Below are positions 8,735 to 22,602 of a stretch of DNA of 57,340 nucleotides, in pieces; position 1 is the stretch's first letter, and each line of letters begins with the position of its first letter. Position numbers and translations under genes: made by a program. The stretch comes from Kofleriaceae bacterium (lineage in GTDB: Bacteria > Myxococcota_A > Polyangia > Haliangiales > Haliangiaceae): contig JAGPCO010000036.1 in NCBI GenBank assembly GCA_018058095.1, positions 1-57,340 of the forward strand, read 5' to 3'. The notes under the pieces are model-generated. The model was given only the letters and a program-made list of their open reading frames with translations, searched no databases and was not told the DNA's origin.

Positions 8735-9538
8735 CTAGCTGCCCGCGCCCGGCTCGCCCTTGCCGCGTCGGCCGAGCAGCCGGCGCAACAGCCCCGGGCG
8801 CCGGGCCTCGGCGCCGTCGGCCTCGACCGCGCCGGCCTCGTCGCCCACGTCCTCGCCCCCGTCCGGCCCGGCGTCGCCCGACCTGGCCGCCCGGCCCGAC
8901 TCGTCACCGCCGCCGGCCTCGTCGTCGTCCTCCTCGTCGGCCTCGTCCCCGCCAGCCCCGCCGTCGTCCTCGGCGGGCTTGGCCTTGATCGGCTCGTGCA
9001 GGCCGAGCATCACCTCTTCCTGCGTGTCCTCGAGCGAGACCAGCTCGTCGCGCAGGGCGACGATGTCGTCGATGACCGCGTCGTGTTCGGCCCGGACGTT
9101 GTCCAGCTCGGCGGTCAGGTTGCCGGCCAGGGCCGGGTACAGCGCGGTCAGGGCCTGGTCGAGCAGCAGGCGCCGGTCCTCGGCGTAGACCAGGCCGCCG
9201 TCGCGATCGCGCCCGCTGACCGCCTGGGCCAGGAACCGCAGCGCCTCGGCCTGCTCCGGCCCGAGCGCGTCGTAGTCGACCGCGGGCCCGATCTGATCCT
9301 GGCGGCCATGACGCTCGTGCTGGGCCGGCTCGCGCCCACGCCGCAGGATGGCGCGCATCGCCGTCAGCGTCCGGGTCTCCTCCTCGGTCGATCGCCCGGC
9401 GTCGCGATCGGCCCGCTCGAGCTCGTGCTCGGCCAGGTCGTCGAGCCCCTGCACGTCGCGCCCGGTGTCGCGCTCGCGCTTGCGCTCGACGACGTGCTCG
9501 TTGTGCTCGCCCCGCAGGACGCGGTCTTCGCTGCGCAT
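8735..9538 (-). CDS. Hypothetical highly charged protein with acidic tail
   Basis: I do not recognise this 267-residue protein. The N-terminal 60 residues are very rich in Arg, Glu and Asp. The centre (about 80-175) is predicted helical and may form a coiled coil (LDNVRAEHDAVIDDIVALRDEL). The last 90 residues are a low-complexity Asp/Glu/Gly region ending in a short basic patch (LLRRLLGRRGKG). No signal peptide or membrane helix is present. Its stop codon lies directly beside the MITE-like element. The start is uncertain because internal methionines exist. Confidence 0.5.
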   Translation of the reverse strand: MRSEDRVLRGEHNEHVVERKRERDTGRDVQGLDDLAEHELERADRDAGRSTEEETRTLTAMRAILRRGREPAQHERHGRQDQIGPAVDYDALGPEQAEALRFLAQAVSGRDRDGGLVYAEDRRLLLDQALTALYPALAGNLTAELDNVRAEHDAVIDDIVALRDELVSLEDTQEEVMLGLHEPIKAKPAEDDGGAGGDEADEEDDDEAGGGDESGRAARSGDAGPDGGEDVGDEAGAVEADGAEARRPGLLRRLLGRRGKGEPGAGS

Positions 9539-9553
9539 GACCGGGCCGCAGGC

Positions 9554-9796
9554 TTACGCCTTGGGCAGCGTCTCCCACCACTGGCACCACCAGTCGGCCC
9601 CGACCAGGATGCGCAGCTTGGGGTGCCAGCAGTAGGCCAGCTTGGCGTCAGGCTCGAGGTAGTACAGGCAGTTGTCGCACTTCTCGTCGCCGTACGGCTG
9701 GCCCTTGAGGACCGCGTCCTCGGCCAGGTGGCGCAGCTGCAGCGCCAGCTTCTCGTCGATCTCCTTGGGCTCCGGGGTCGGCAGGTCGTCGGCCAT
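9554..9796 (-). CDS. Small HiPIP-like four-cysteine protein
   Basis: An 80-residue cytoplasmic protein with four cysteines in the order C-x2-C-x12-C-x14-C, the last in the aromatic context WWCQWW. This layout and the aromatic-Cys ending resemble high-potential iron-sulfur proteins and the small HiPIP-like subunits of glycyl-radical decarboxylases. No Tat or Sec signal is visible, unlike classical periplasmic HiPIPs. A TAGGAT hexamer lies 5 nt upstream of the ATG. It is 15 nt upstream of the charged protein gene and probably in one unit with it. A 4Fe-4S cluster is inferred; structural zinc is the alternative. Confidence 0.6.
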   Translation of the reverse strand: MADDLPTPEPKEIDEKLALQLRHLAEDAVLKGQPYGDEKCDNCLYYLEPDAKLAYCWHPKLRILVGADWWCQWWETLPKA

Positions 9797-9801
9797 GCCC
9801 C

Positions 9802-9807
9802 ATCCTA
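9802..9807 (-). promoter_or_regulatory. Putative leaderless -10 (TAGGAT)
   Basis: On the minus strand it ends 5 nt before the ATG of the HiPIP-like gene, with no Shine-Dalgarno. Confidence 0.35.
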
Positions 9808-9811
9808 CCCC

Positions 9812-9870
9812 ATGCCGATGCCGGTGCCCGTGCCCGTGCCGGTGCCCGTGCCCGCTTCCGGTCCCGTTCC
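9812..9870. repeat. Degenerate hexamer repeat (CCGGTG/CCCGTG)
   Basis: About nine degenerate copies of a 6-bp unit fill the gap between the HiPIP-like gene and the stop of the dehydrogenase gene. The units drift towards CCGGTCCCGTTCC at the right end. Confidence 0.7.
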
Positions 9871-9890
9871 TCCGATCGCGCCTGGCCGCG

Positions 9891-11156
<1,266 letters not shown>

Positions 11157-11162
11157 GGCCCC

Positions 11163-11168
11163 GTTATC
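11163..11168 (-). promoter_or_regulatory. Putative leaderless -10 (GATAAC)
   Basis: On the minus strand it ends 6 nt before the ATG of the dehydrogenase gene, with no Shine-Dalgarno. Confidence 0.4.
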
Positions 11169-11200
11169 CGCCAGGCCGGGGCCGCGGGCAAGGACGGTGA

Positions 11201-12238
<1,038 letters not shown>

Positions 12239-12247
12239 GCCCCCATG

Positions 12248-12253
12248 CTCCTT
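12248..12253 (-). promoter_or_regulatory. Shine-Dalgarno AAGGAG for the epimerase
   Basis: AAGGAG on the minus strand lies 9 nt upstream of GTG 12238 and decides between two candidate starts. It overlaps the end of the upstream dehydrogenase gene. Confidence 0.55.
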
Positions 12254-12258
12254 GTTGC

Positions 12259-13569
<1,311 letters not shown>

Positions 13570-13624
13570 GCCCGGCGCTCACGATCAATCGAACGCCGAC
13601 CCGGCATCACCCGGCCGCCTGAGC

Positions 13625-13630
13625 GATACT
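13625..13630 (+). promoter_or_regulatory. Putative leaderless -10 (GATACT)
   Basis: It ends 6 nt before GTG 13637 and there is no Shine-Dalgarno. Confidence 0.4.
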
Positions 13631-13636
13631 GCGGCG

Positions 13637-14230
13637 GTGAGCAGCGAGGACGAGGACGCGCTCCTGCGCCAGATCGGGCTCATCATCGATGACCCCTCGG
13701 CCGGCGAGCTGCGGGCCGAGTGTGGCCGCATCGCCCGCCGCCTGCACCTGCGCGCGACCCGGGTCATCGGCTTCGTGCCGGCCGACGACACCATCGCGGT
13801 GCCGCCGCTGCTGGTCCACCTCGGCCTGGCCCTGACCCAGCTGACCGGGGCGACCATCGCGCTGGTCGACGCCAACGTGCGTTACCCCGGGCTGTCGCAG
13901 CTGGCGGTGGCGCGGGCCGGCGAGGACTCCGTGTTCTCGACCCGCTGGCTGCGGGGCTCGCTCGCCCTGCTCACCCCGCCCCGGGTCGAGCGCGCCGGCG
14001 AGGTGCTGCCACAGCTCGAGCGGGCGCTCGATGCCGGTGGCGAGCTGTTCGCGCACATGCTGGTCGATCTGACCGGGTTCGACCTGCTGGGTGAACACGC
14101 CGCCGCCGCCGCCCGCATGGACGCGGTCGCGCTGGTCGGCCGGGCCCGCCACACCCACGACGAGCAGCTCAAGGAGCTGGCGCGGCAGATGCCGGCCGAT
14201 CGGTTCCTCGGCGTGGTGCTGGTCGGCTAG
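13637..14230 (+). CDS. Degenerate BY-kinase/CpsD-like ATPase homologue
   Basis: A 197-residue protein with the P-loop/MinD-like fold of CpsD/Wzc tyrosine kinases. The ATALVDAN-type strand (IALVDANVRYPGLS) corresponds to the Walker A' segment, and LVDLTGFDLLG may correspond to Walker B. At the Walker A position the sequence reads GFVPADDTIAVPPLL, with no GxGK[ST], so ATP hydrolysis is doubtful. There is no Tyr-rich C-terminal tail. It is divergent from the nucleotide-sugar genes, so a structural or regulatory role in polysaccharide export is plausible. The GTG start was chosen for its GATACT hexamer 6 nt upstream; longer in-frame starts would overlap the divergent gene. Confidence 0.6.
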   Translation: MSSEDEDALLRQIGLIIDDPSAGELRAECGRIARRLHLRATRVIGFVPADDTIAVPPLLVHLGLALTQLTGATIALVDANVRYPGLSQLAVARAGEDSVFSTRWLRGSLALLTPPRVERAGEVLPQLERALDAGGELFAHMLVDLTGFDLLGEHAAAAARMDAVALVGRARHTHDEQLKELARQMPADRFLGVVLVG

Positions 14231-14315
14231 TCCGGACCGAGCGACGCCGACGAGGGTCGCCGAAGGCGGTCCCCGTCGAAACAGCGAAGACTGGGACAGC
14301 CCCTGCAGGCTCGGC

Positions 14316-17300
14316 TCAGGGCGTAGGCGCCGGCAGGAGGACGACCGCCCCATCGTTGCCACCGGCCGAGGTCACGGTGCGCCGGTCGTCGAACCGGGCG
14401 CTGGCCCAGAACTGGGCCGACAGGGCGGCGCGGTCGCCGCCGGGAGCGAGGGCCATCCGGCGCCAGGTCACCAGCCCGGTCGAGCCCATCTGCCGGACCG
14501 CGAAGGCGCGACCGGGCCCGATCCACGCCAGCAGGTAGGCCGCACCGGTGGTGGTCCGGGTCACCGTGGTCGACGCCAGCGCGTTGCCGAGCACGGCCGA
14601 GGCCGAGGTCATGGTCGCGGCCGCCGCGATCCGGCCGCTGCCATCGATGCCGAGGCCGTCGATCGACTCGGCACCCGGTCCGGCCAGCGTCAGGCCCTGG
14701 CCGGTCGACCGGCCGAGGCCGTCGAGCATCGCGATCATGCCGTCGCTGCCGCCGGCCGAGCGCCCGACCCACGACGAGCCGGCGCCGGTCGGCACCAGGT
14801 ACAGGTCGCCGGTGAAGGTCCCGCCGACCCGGACCTCGCCGGTCGGCCCAAGCGCCAGGGCCCGGACCCAGGCGTCGCCGGCGCCGCTGGTCTTGTAGGC
14901 CGAGCCGACGTACGTGACCCACTGCGGCGCGAACGCCCCGGCCAGGGCGGCATACCGCACCACCGCCGCGTCGGTGCCGTAGGTGGTGCGGCTGGGCAGC
15001 GCCAGCGCCACCGTCACCGCACCGGTGTGGTCGAAGCTGGCGGTGGCCCGGCCGGTGGCGTCGACGACGACGTCGCCGGCGACGCAGCCCCCGGCGCCGG
15101 TCGCCAGCTGCACGCTCTGCAGCTGGCCGGTCAGGGGCGCGTAGAACGCGGTGAAGCAGTCGCTCACGCCCTGTGCCGGCAGGCCAGCCAGCAGGTCCGA
15201 CAGCGTCCCGGAGAAGTCTCCGACCACGACGATCTGACCGCCACCGGCCGCGACCGCGCGGGCGTCGGCGCGCCCGCCGCCGGCCATGGTGCGGGCCCAC
15301 TCGACCCCGAGGTCGGCCTGGTGCAGGCGGACCACGAACGGATCGTAGCTGGTGCTGGTCCACTCGAAGCCACCGACGCGGGTCGAGCCCAGGCTGGAGC
15401 CGGTGATGACCAGGCTGGTGCCGTCGATGGCGACGTCGCTGACCAGCTGGGTCCCGGCGCCGCCGACGACGAGGCGGGCCAGCAGCTGCCCGCTCGGGCT
15501 GTACTTGAGGACGACGCCGTCCTGGTCGGCCGCGGTGTGGCTGCCGAGTGCGCCGCTGGCGCCCTCGAAGCGGGCCACGGCCCGCACGGCGCCGACGGCG
15601 TAGACCTGGTTGCTGGCGTCGACCGCGGTCGCGGTCGCCAGATCTTCGCCGGTTCCTCCCAGCGCCCGGGTCCAGCTCGTGCCGGTCGGCGTGTCGGGGA
15701 AGGCATCACACAGGTCGGGCACGCCGTCGAAGTCGCGGTCGAGCGCGCGGTCGGAGTACGGGCACTCGGCGCCGGTGGCGAGCGGGCGGCGCAGCGTCCA
15801 CACCGGGTTGCTGTAGGCGTAACGCGCGGCGCAGCCGGCCCGGTACTTGCCGGTCGGGGTCAGGGCCGCGCACGGCGCGGTGGTGCGGACGAACGCGCGC
15901 ACGTAGACCCGGGTGGCGCGGGTGAGCTGCCCGCCGGTCGGGAAGTCGTCGAGGTTCAGGCTGACCCGCCACACGCCGTCGACCAGCTCGGCCGCGGTCG
16001 CGCGCAGCTTGCTGCGCACCTCGGCCCGCGGCATCCAGTAGCCGTCGGCCATCTGGCACACACCAGCGCCGCAGCTGGCGGCCGGGGTGTCGGCCAGCAG
16101 CTCGTGGGTGACGTTGTCGCGGTGCAGGCCGCGCACGCCGTGGTCGTCGGGCGCGTAGGTCCGGGCCCGCAGCTCGGCCGGATCACTCGAGCACGACGTG
16201 CCGGTGCACACCTCGAATGGATCGGTGTCGACCCCGACGTACAGGTCGATGCGGTCGAGCAGCCCGAACTCGCCGGTCGAACGCGCCTCGATCAGCAGCG
16301 GCAGCTCCTCGCCGGCGTACAGCTCGATGGTCGCCCCCATCGGGTAGTCGGTCGGATCGATCTGGCCGTCGCGGTCGCGATCGACCAGCACCCGCAGGGC
16401 CGGGCCATCGGTCACGGCGAAGCGGCCCTCGCCCAGCGCCTCCGCCACCTGGTCCTGCGAGTGGCCGGGGTCGTCCGGGTCGAGCGCGCCACACTTGCCG
16501 TCGGCCGCGCGGCAGGCACCACGCGGCGCGCCGACCTCGACCAGGTTGCGGACCTTGGCGATGGCGGTGTCGGTGGTCTTGTCGGGGCCGATCATGTAGC
16601 CCTCGCGCCGGTAGTTGAAGTCGCCGTGCGCGTCGGATCCACCCGCCATGAACAGCCGGCGCGGTTCGCCCGGCTCGAGCCAGCCGATCTGGCTGGTGCG
16701 AGCGAGGTCGAGGCCCCAGCGCAGCAGGCGGTCCCACTGCGCCGTGCCGTGGTGCAGCCCCGACGCCGGCGATTCCTCCTTGGTCCAGACCCAGCTGCCG
16801 AGCCCGTCGACCGGCGTGAAGGTGAACCCGCCGCTGAGGTAGCCATCGAGCAGATCGCCATCCTCGCTCAGCGACCAGTCGCACCACACGCACAGGAACT
16901 GGTACCCGGTCTGGCCGAAGTCGCCCTTGCTCGACGACACCCGCGAGTCCTCGTTCCACAGCTGCAGGCCGACCAGGGCCTCGTGGGCGAAGATCTTCTC
17001 GTACTGGTACGGCGTGTACGGGAGCATGCCGGGCCCCTTGCCGCCGCCCCCCTTGGCCAGCGGGTGGGCCAGGAAGGCCAGGCCCTGCTTGGCCGCGATC
17101 TCGTCGAGAACCCCGCCCCCCTCCAGCAGGTGCCGACGGGCGCCGCCGTAGTGCCCGGTCCGGCTGCCGACGAAGCCGGTCGCCTGGTCGCGATACCGCG
17201 GCAGGTGGACCAGGTGCTGACGCCCGACCGCGAAGCCCGACAGCCCCTGCGAGTCGGACACGACGTAGGCGGTGGCGCCGTCGACGTCGGTGAACGGGCG

Positions 17301-18503
17301 GAAGAAGTCGTCGATCGGGCAGCGGTGGCCCGGCGTCGAGATCCAGTCCTCGCACAGCGCGTCGGTGCCGCGCAGGTCCCAGGACAGGCCGTTGCCGTAC
17401 GGCACGGCCCAGGCCGGGTCGGCCGCGTCGCCCGGACGAGCCGGCACCTCGGGCATGACGTCGACCTCCCCGCCGAGGAAGACCCGGGGCAGGCGCAGGT
17501 GCCCGGCCGCGAACTCGGCGCCGGCCCGGTTGGCGCCGTCGGCGCCGTGCAGGAGCTGCTGGGCCACGTCCCAGCGCGGCTGGCTCAGGTCGCGCAGGCC
17601 GCGCATCGTCTCGGAGTCGATGGCGATGTCGGCGTCGACGATCTGCTCCGAGTCGGACGCGTGGTCGGTCGCGAACACGAAGTCGACGCCCATCGCCGCC
17701 AGCGTGGTGGCGACGGCGCGATAGGCGTAACCCGACTCGCCCTCGTTGTCGGTCGACTGCGAGTGGTAGTGCAGGTCGCCGTAGAGCCAGCCGTCGTCGA
17801 AGCGCGGCAGCGGGGCCTCGGCGTAGGTGAGGCGGGCGTAGTTGCGCAGGGCCAACCAGGCCTCGGGGTCCTTGGCGCAGGTCGCCTCGTCACGCGACAC
17901 CCACATGATCAGCTCGAGGTTGCGCTGGCCCGGGGTCGAGCCGAGGTCGAGCATGAGCTGGGCGTGCCACTCGCTGCTACCCCTCACTTGCAGCAGGTCG
18001 GTGCAGTCATCGACGGCGGGCCGGCACAGCCGGCGCAGCGGGGTGGTCGTGCTGGCGAACGGCCAGTAGGCCGGTCGGTCCGGGTCGCCGCGATCGGGGC
18101 CCGTCGTCTCGATCCAGTCGAGCTCCGTGGGCGCGTGGAACACCTGGGACATGCGCTCGCCGTCTCCGTCGATGGTGGCGACCGACAGGCCGCAGAACTC
18201 GCCGAGCCGCTGCGGCGAGATTTCGAACGTCGGCGTTCCGACGACCTGGCTGTATACGTTGGTGTCCTCGTCGAGGATCGCCAGCGTCAGCGGCACCTTG
18301 TCGTAGAGCAGGGCGCCGCCGGGCTGCGGCCGCGGCTCCATCCGCCACGGCAGGTCGATGGCGTAGTCGAACATGCCCTCGATGCCGTGCAGGCCCTGGG
18401 TGGCCTGGCCGAGCGGGGCCGGTTCGGTCGAGCAGGCCACGCAGGCGCTGGCCACGACGAGCAAGGTGGACGAGGAGGAGCGGTGACCAGCGCGCGGGTG
18501 CAT
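14316..18503 (-). CDS. Giant PHP-domain lipoprotein with Asp-rich calcium repeat and beta-propeller
   Basis: A 1395-residue secreted protein whose signal peptide ends in a Cys-containing CVAC lipobox. A PHP-type metal-hydrolase domain (about 240-650) shows GDLHYHSQST, FATDHAS, FLAHP and GGSDAHGDF, which supply the metal-binding His and Asp residues of PHP phosphoesterases. A beta-rich region (about 650-900) follows, then a thrombospondin type 3-like calcium motif (DRDFDGVPDLCD, about 918-929). The C-terminal part (about 940-1395) is a repeat region (GGTGEDLATATAVD, SDVAIDG, VRALALG, IDGLGIDG) like SBBP-type beta-propellers. Phosphoester or nucleic-acid hydrolysis at the cell surface is inferred from the PHP domain. 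The ATG at 18503 gives the best signal peptide; an upstream start at 18533 is possible. Confidence 0.8.
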   Translation of the reverse strand: MHPRAGHRSSSSTLLVVASACVACSTEPAPLGQATQGLHGIEGMFDYAIDLPWRMEPRPQPGGALLYDKVPLTLAILDEDTNVYSQVVGTPTFEISPQRLGEFCGLSVATIDGDGERMSQVFHAPTELDWIETTGPDRGDPDRPAYWPFASTTTPLRRLCRPAVDDCTDLLQVRGSSEWHAQLMLDLGSTPGQRNLELIMWVSRDEATCAKDPEAWLALRNYARLTYAEAPLPRFDDGWLYGDLHYHSQSTDNEGESGYAYRAVATTLAAMGVDFVFATDHASDSEQIVDADIAIDSETMRGLRDLSQPRWDVAQQLLHGADGANRAGAEFAAGHLRLPRVFLGGEVDVMPEVPARPGDAADPAWAVPYGNGLSWDLRGTDALCEDWISTPGHRCPIDDFFRPFTDVDGATAYVVSDSQGLSGFAVGRQHLVHLPRYRDQATGFVGSRTGHYGGARRHLLEGGGVLDEIAAKQGLAFLAHPLAKGGGGKGPGMLPYTPYQYEKIFAHEALVGLQLWNEDSRVSSSKGDFGQTGYQFLCVWCDWSLSEDGDLLDGYLSGGFTFTPVDGLGSWVWTKEESPASGLHHGTAQWDRLLRWGLDLARTSQIGWLEPGEPRRLFMAGGSDAHGDFNYRREGYMIGPDKTTDTAIAKVRNLVEVGAPRGACRAADGKCGALDPDDPGHSQDQVAEALGEGRFAVTDGPALRVLVDRDRDGQIDPTDYPMGATIELYAGEELPLLIEARSTGEFGLLDRIDLYVGVDTDPFEVCTGTSCSSDPAELRARTYAPDDHGVRGLHRDNVTHELLADTPAASCGAGVCQMADGYWMPRAEVRSKLRATAAELVDGVWRVSLNLDDFPTGGQLTRATRVYVRAFVRTTAPCAALTPTGKYRAGCAARYAYSNPVWTLRRPLATGAECPYSDRALDRDFDGVPDLCDAFPDTPTGTSWTRALGGTGEDLATATAVDASNQVYAVGAVRAVARFEGASGALGSHTAADQDGVVLKYSPSGQLLARLVVGGAGTQLVSDVAIDGTSLVITGSSLGSTRVGGFEWTSTSYDPFVVRLHQADLGVEWARTMAGGGRADARAVAAGGGQIVVVGDFSGTLSDLLAGLPAQGVSDCFTAFYAPLTGQLQSVQLATGAGGCVAGDVVVDATGRATASFDHTGAVTVALALPSRTTYGTDAAVVRYAALAGAFAPQWVTYVGSAYKTSGAGDAWVRALALGPTGEVRVGGTFTGDLYLVPTGAGSSWVGRSAGGSDGMIAMLDGLGRSTGQGLTLAGPGAESIDGLGIDGSGRIAAAATMTSASAVLGNALASTTVTRTTTGAAYLLAWIGPGRAFAVRQMGSTGLVTWRRMALAPGGDRAALSAQFWASARFDDRRTVTSAGGNDGAVVLLPAPTP

Positions 18504-18635
18504 GCGGGCGACAGAAGCAACCGGCGTGCCCACAGCGTGGCCACCGCAACCACCCGCACCCCGACGTCGCCTGGTCCGGCCCGGCCGACGCTGGTCAACC
18601 TGCGCGTGCAGTTCGCGCGACCGGCGCGCGCGCCG

Positions 18636-19709
18636 CTACCAGGTGGCGATGGCCACCACCTCGCTGCGGTGGCTCGGCAGCTGGGTCACGCGCAGCTCGC
18701 GCCCGCCCAGCTTGCGGACCCGCTCGAGCAGGCGCGGCAGGGCGGCGGCGATGCCGTCGTCGTTGACCTTGAGGGTGAGGACCGCGCCGCGCAGGCCACC
18801 GTGGGACAGGGCGACGAAGCGCTCGACGTAACGCAGCGCGACCATGGGCGCCAGGTTGACGTCGTTGAACAGCCACTGGTACTGGCGCGGCAAGGCGGCG
18901 CGCGGCACCTCGGCCGCCGGCTGGTGCAGGTGGACGAAGCGGTTGCCGTGCGGGCCGCGGAAGTCGCGCACGATCGGCGCCATCTCGCCGGGGTCGACGC
19001 CGTACACGGTCAGGCCGCGACACAGGAGCGCGTAGCTGGCGCCGCCCGGCGAGGAGCCGAGCTCGACCGCGATCTGCCCCGGGCGCGGCTCGAGGTCGGC
19101 CCAGCGCAGCGCCTCCTCGGCCTTGCACCAGGCGCGCGACGGCGCCTCGGCCGGGGGCGGCACGTGGTCGACGCCGCCCGGCCACGGCCCACGCCGGCCG
19201 TCGTGCCGGTGCGCCCCGACCAGCCACGGCTCGTCGGGCTCGCTGCCGTGCGGCACGATCACGTCGATCACCAGGTCGCCCGGCCGGGCCCGCACCTCGG
19301 GGTCGAAGCGATCACCACCGGCGGCGGCGCGGACGGCGGCGGCGACGCTGGTGGCCCGGCTGCCGCGCACCGCCGCGTCCTGCTCGTCGACCGGCACGTC
19401 GACGTCGCGCTCGAACACGTGCAGGCGCACCGGCTCGCCGGCGCCGGCCTGCGCCAGCATCGGCGCGGCCACCACCAGCACCTCGGCCGCGCTGCTGGCC
19501 CGGCCGAGCGACAGGCCGCTGGCGCGGGTGAACGCCGACGGCACCAGGGTGTCGAGGCCGGCCGCGCCGCCGTCGACCTTGAAGGTGGTGAGGCCTGGCC
19601 GGGCGAAGGCGAAGCGCAGCGTCGGAGCGTCCCGCGCGACCTCGGCCTTGAGCCAGCGGGTGGCCGGGACCTGGTGGGTCACCCAGACGAACTGGCCGGA
19701 CGCGCTCAC
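18636..19709 (-). CDS. RlmM-like SAM-dependent rRNA 2'-O-methyltransferase
   Basis: A 357-residue protein resembling RlmM, which methylates the 2'-OH of C2498 in 23S rRNA. The N-terminal half looks like the THUMP-type substrate domain. The C-terminal half is an RrmJ/FtsJ fold with the SAM motif ELGSSPGGAS (about 215-224). A K-D-K-E-like tetrad is visible: Lys in AWCKAEEA, Asp in FNDVN, Lys in LTLKVND and a Glu near the end (SEVVAI). Sequence cannot exclude another RNA target. The GTG start is preceded by TACCTT with a 6-nt gap. It is divergent from the AAA gene. Confidence 0.8.
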   Translation of the reverse strand: MSASGQFVWVTHQVPATRWLKAEVARDAPTLRFAFARPGLTTFKVDGGAAGLDTLVPSAFTRASGLSLGRASSAAEVLVVAAPMLAQAGAGEPVRLHVFERDVDVPVDEQDAAVRGSRATSVAAAVRAAAGGDRFDPEVRARPGDLVIDVIVPHGSEPDEPWLVGAHRHDGRRGPWPGGVDHVPPPAEAPSRAWCKAEEALRWADLEPRPGQIAVELGSSPGGASYALLCRGLTVYGVDPGEMAPIVRDFRGPHGNRFVHLHQPAAEVPRAALPRQYQWLFNDVNLAPMVALRYVERFVALSHGGLRGAVLTLKVNDDGIAAALPRLLERVRKLGGRELRVTQLPSHRSEVVAIATW

Positions 19710-19715
19710 CGCCGC

Positions 19716-19721
19716 AAGGTA
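19716..19721 (-). promoter_or_regulatory. Putative leaderless -10 (TACCTT)
   Basis: On the minus strand it ends 6 nt before GTG 19709 of the methyltransferase gene. Confidence 0.4.
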
Positions 19722-19757
19722 CCCGCGCCGGCGCTGCTTGCGCTACCGTCGCGGCCG

Positions 19758-19789
19758 ATGACTGGCCGTGGGCACAGCGGGTGTGGGCG

Positions 19790-19793
<4 letters not shown>
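19758..19793 (+). CDS. Possible 11-residue leader peptide overlapping the AAA gene
   Basis: ATG 19758 opens a short frame (MTGRGHSGCGR) whose TGA overlaps the ATG of the AAA gene at 19790 (ATGA). A TACCGT hexamer lies 8 nt upstream of ATG 19758. If translated, it would couple initiation of the ATPase gene to a near-leaderless message. It could equally be chance. Confidence 0.25.
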
Positions 19794-21942
<2,149 letters not shown>

Positions 21943-21946
<4 letters not shown>

Positions 21947-22584
21947 CGCTCAACATGTCCGGCACCCCGCGCGACAACCGCCCGACCGCGATGATCCTGG
22001 CCTTCGTCGCCGCCGCCGCGCTGCTGTTCACCGTGGTGTCCAAGCGCTGGCTGACCATGGGCGCCGGCGATGTCGGGTTCGGCCTGACGCACTTCTCGGC
22101 CTGTTTCAACGGCACCTGCGACAGCAAGAGCAACGGGGAGATCATCGCCGAGCTCGACCGGCGGGCCGCCGATGCCGCCAGCTCGCTCGCGGCGCTGCGG
22201 AGCGAGGGCTCGCTCGGCGTGCAGATGGCCGAGCGGTCGGGCCTCCGCGCGCCCGAAGGCGGCAAGTCGGGCTTCGTCCCGCTCGGCTGGATCACGCTCC
22301 TGTCGACCGCGCTCGGCGCGCTGGCCCTGGCCGGCGCGGCCGGGCTGTTCGCCAGCAAGAAGAAGGTCAACCTGCCGGTGTCGCTGCCGGGCCTGGCGCT
22401 CGGGATGCTGTTCCTGTCGCTGCTGGCGGCGATGATCTTCGTCGCCCGCAAGCCGGGCGGGCGCGAGTTCGGCGTCGGCTACACGTTCTGGATCTTCGGC
22501 GTCGCCAACGTGCTCGGCATCGTCGCCGCCCAGATCCTCGGCAAGCGACCGGCCGAGCCGCTGCCCGACGACCTGCCGCTGTGA
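21943..22584 (+). CDS. Four-helix integral membrane protein coupled to the AAA gene
   Basis: A 213-residue protein with four predicted membrane helices (about 16-36, 108-128, 144-164 and 180-200). A long first loop carries two cysteines in GLTHFSACFNGTC, downstream of a Trp (KRWLT). A C-terminal Pro/Asp tail completes it. The topology and the W...GL...C...C spacing recall the eukaryotic claudin/PMP22 superfamily, but this is only a pattern match. Its ATG overlaps the TGA of the AAA ATPase gene, so the two are co-translated and likely functionally linked. No bacterial family was recognised. Confidence 0.65.
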
Positions 22585-22602
22585 CCGGCCCGGTCGCCCG
22601 GC

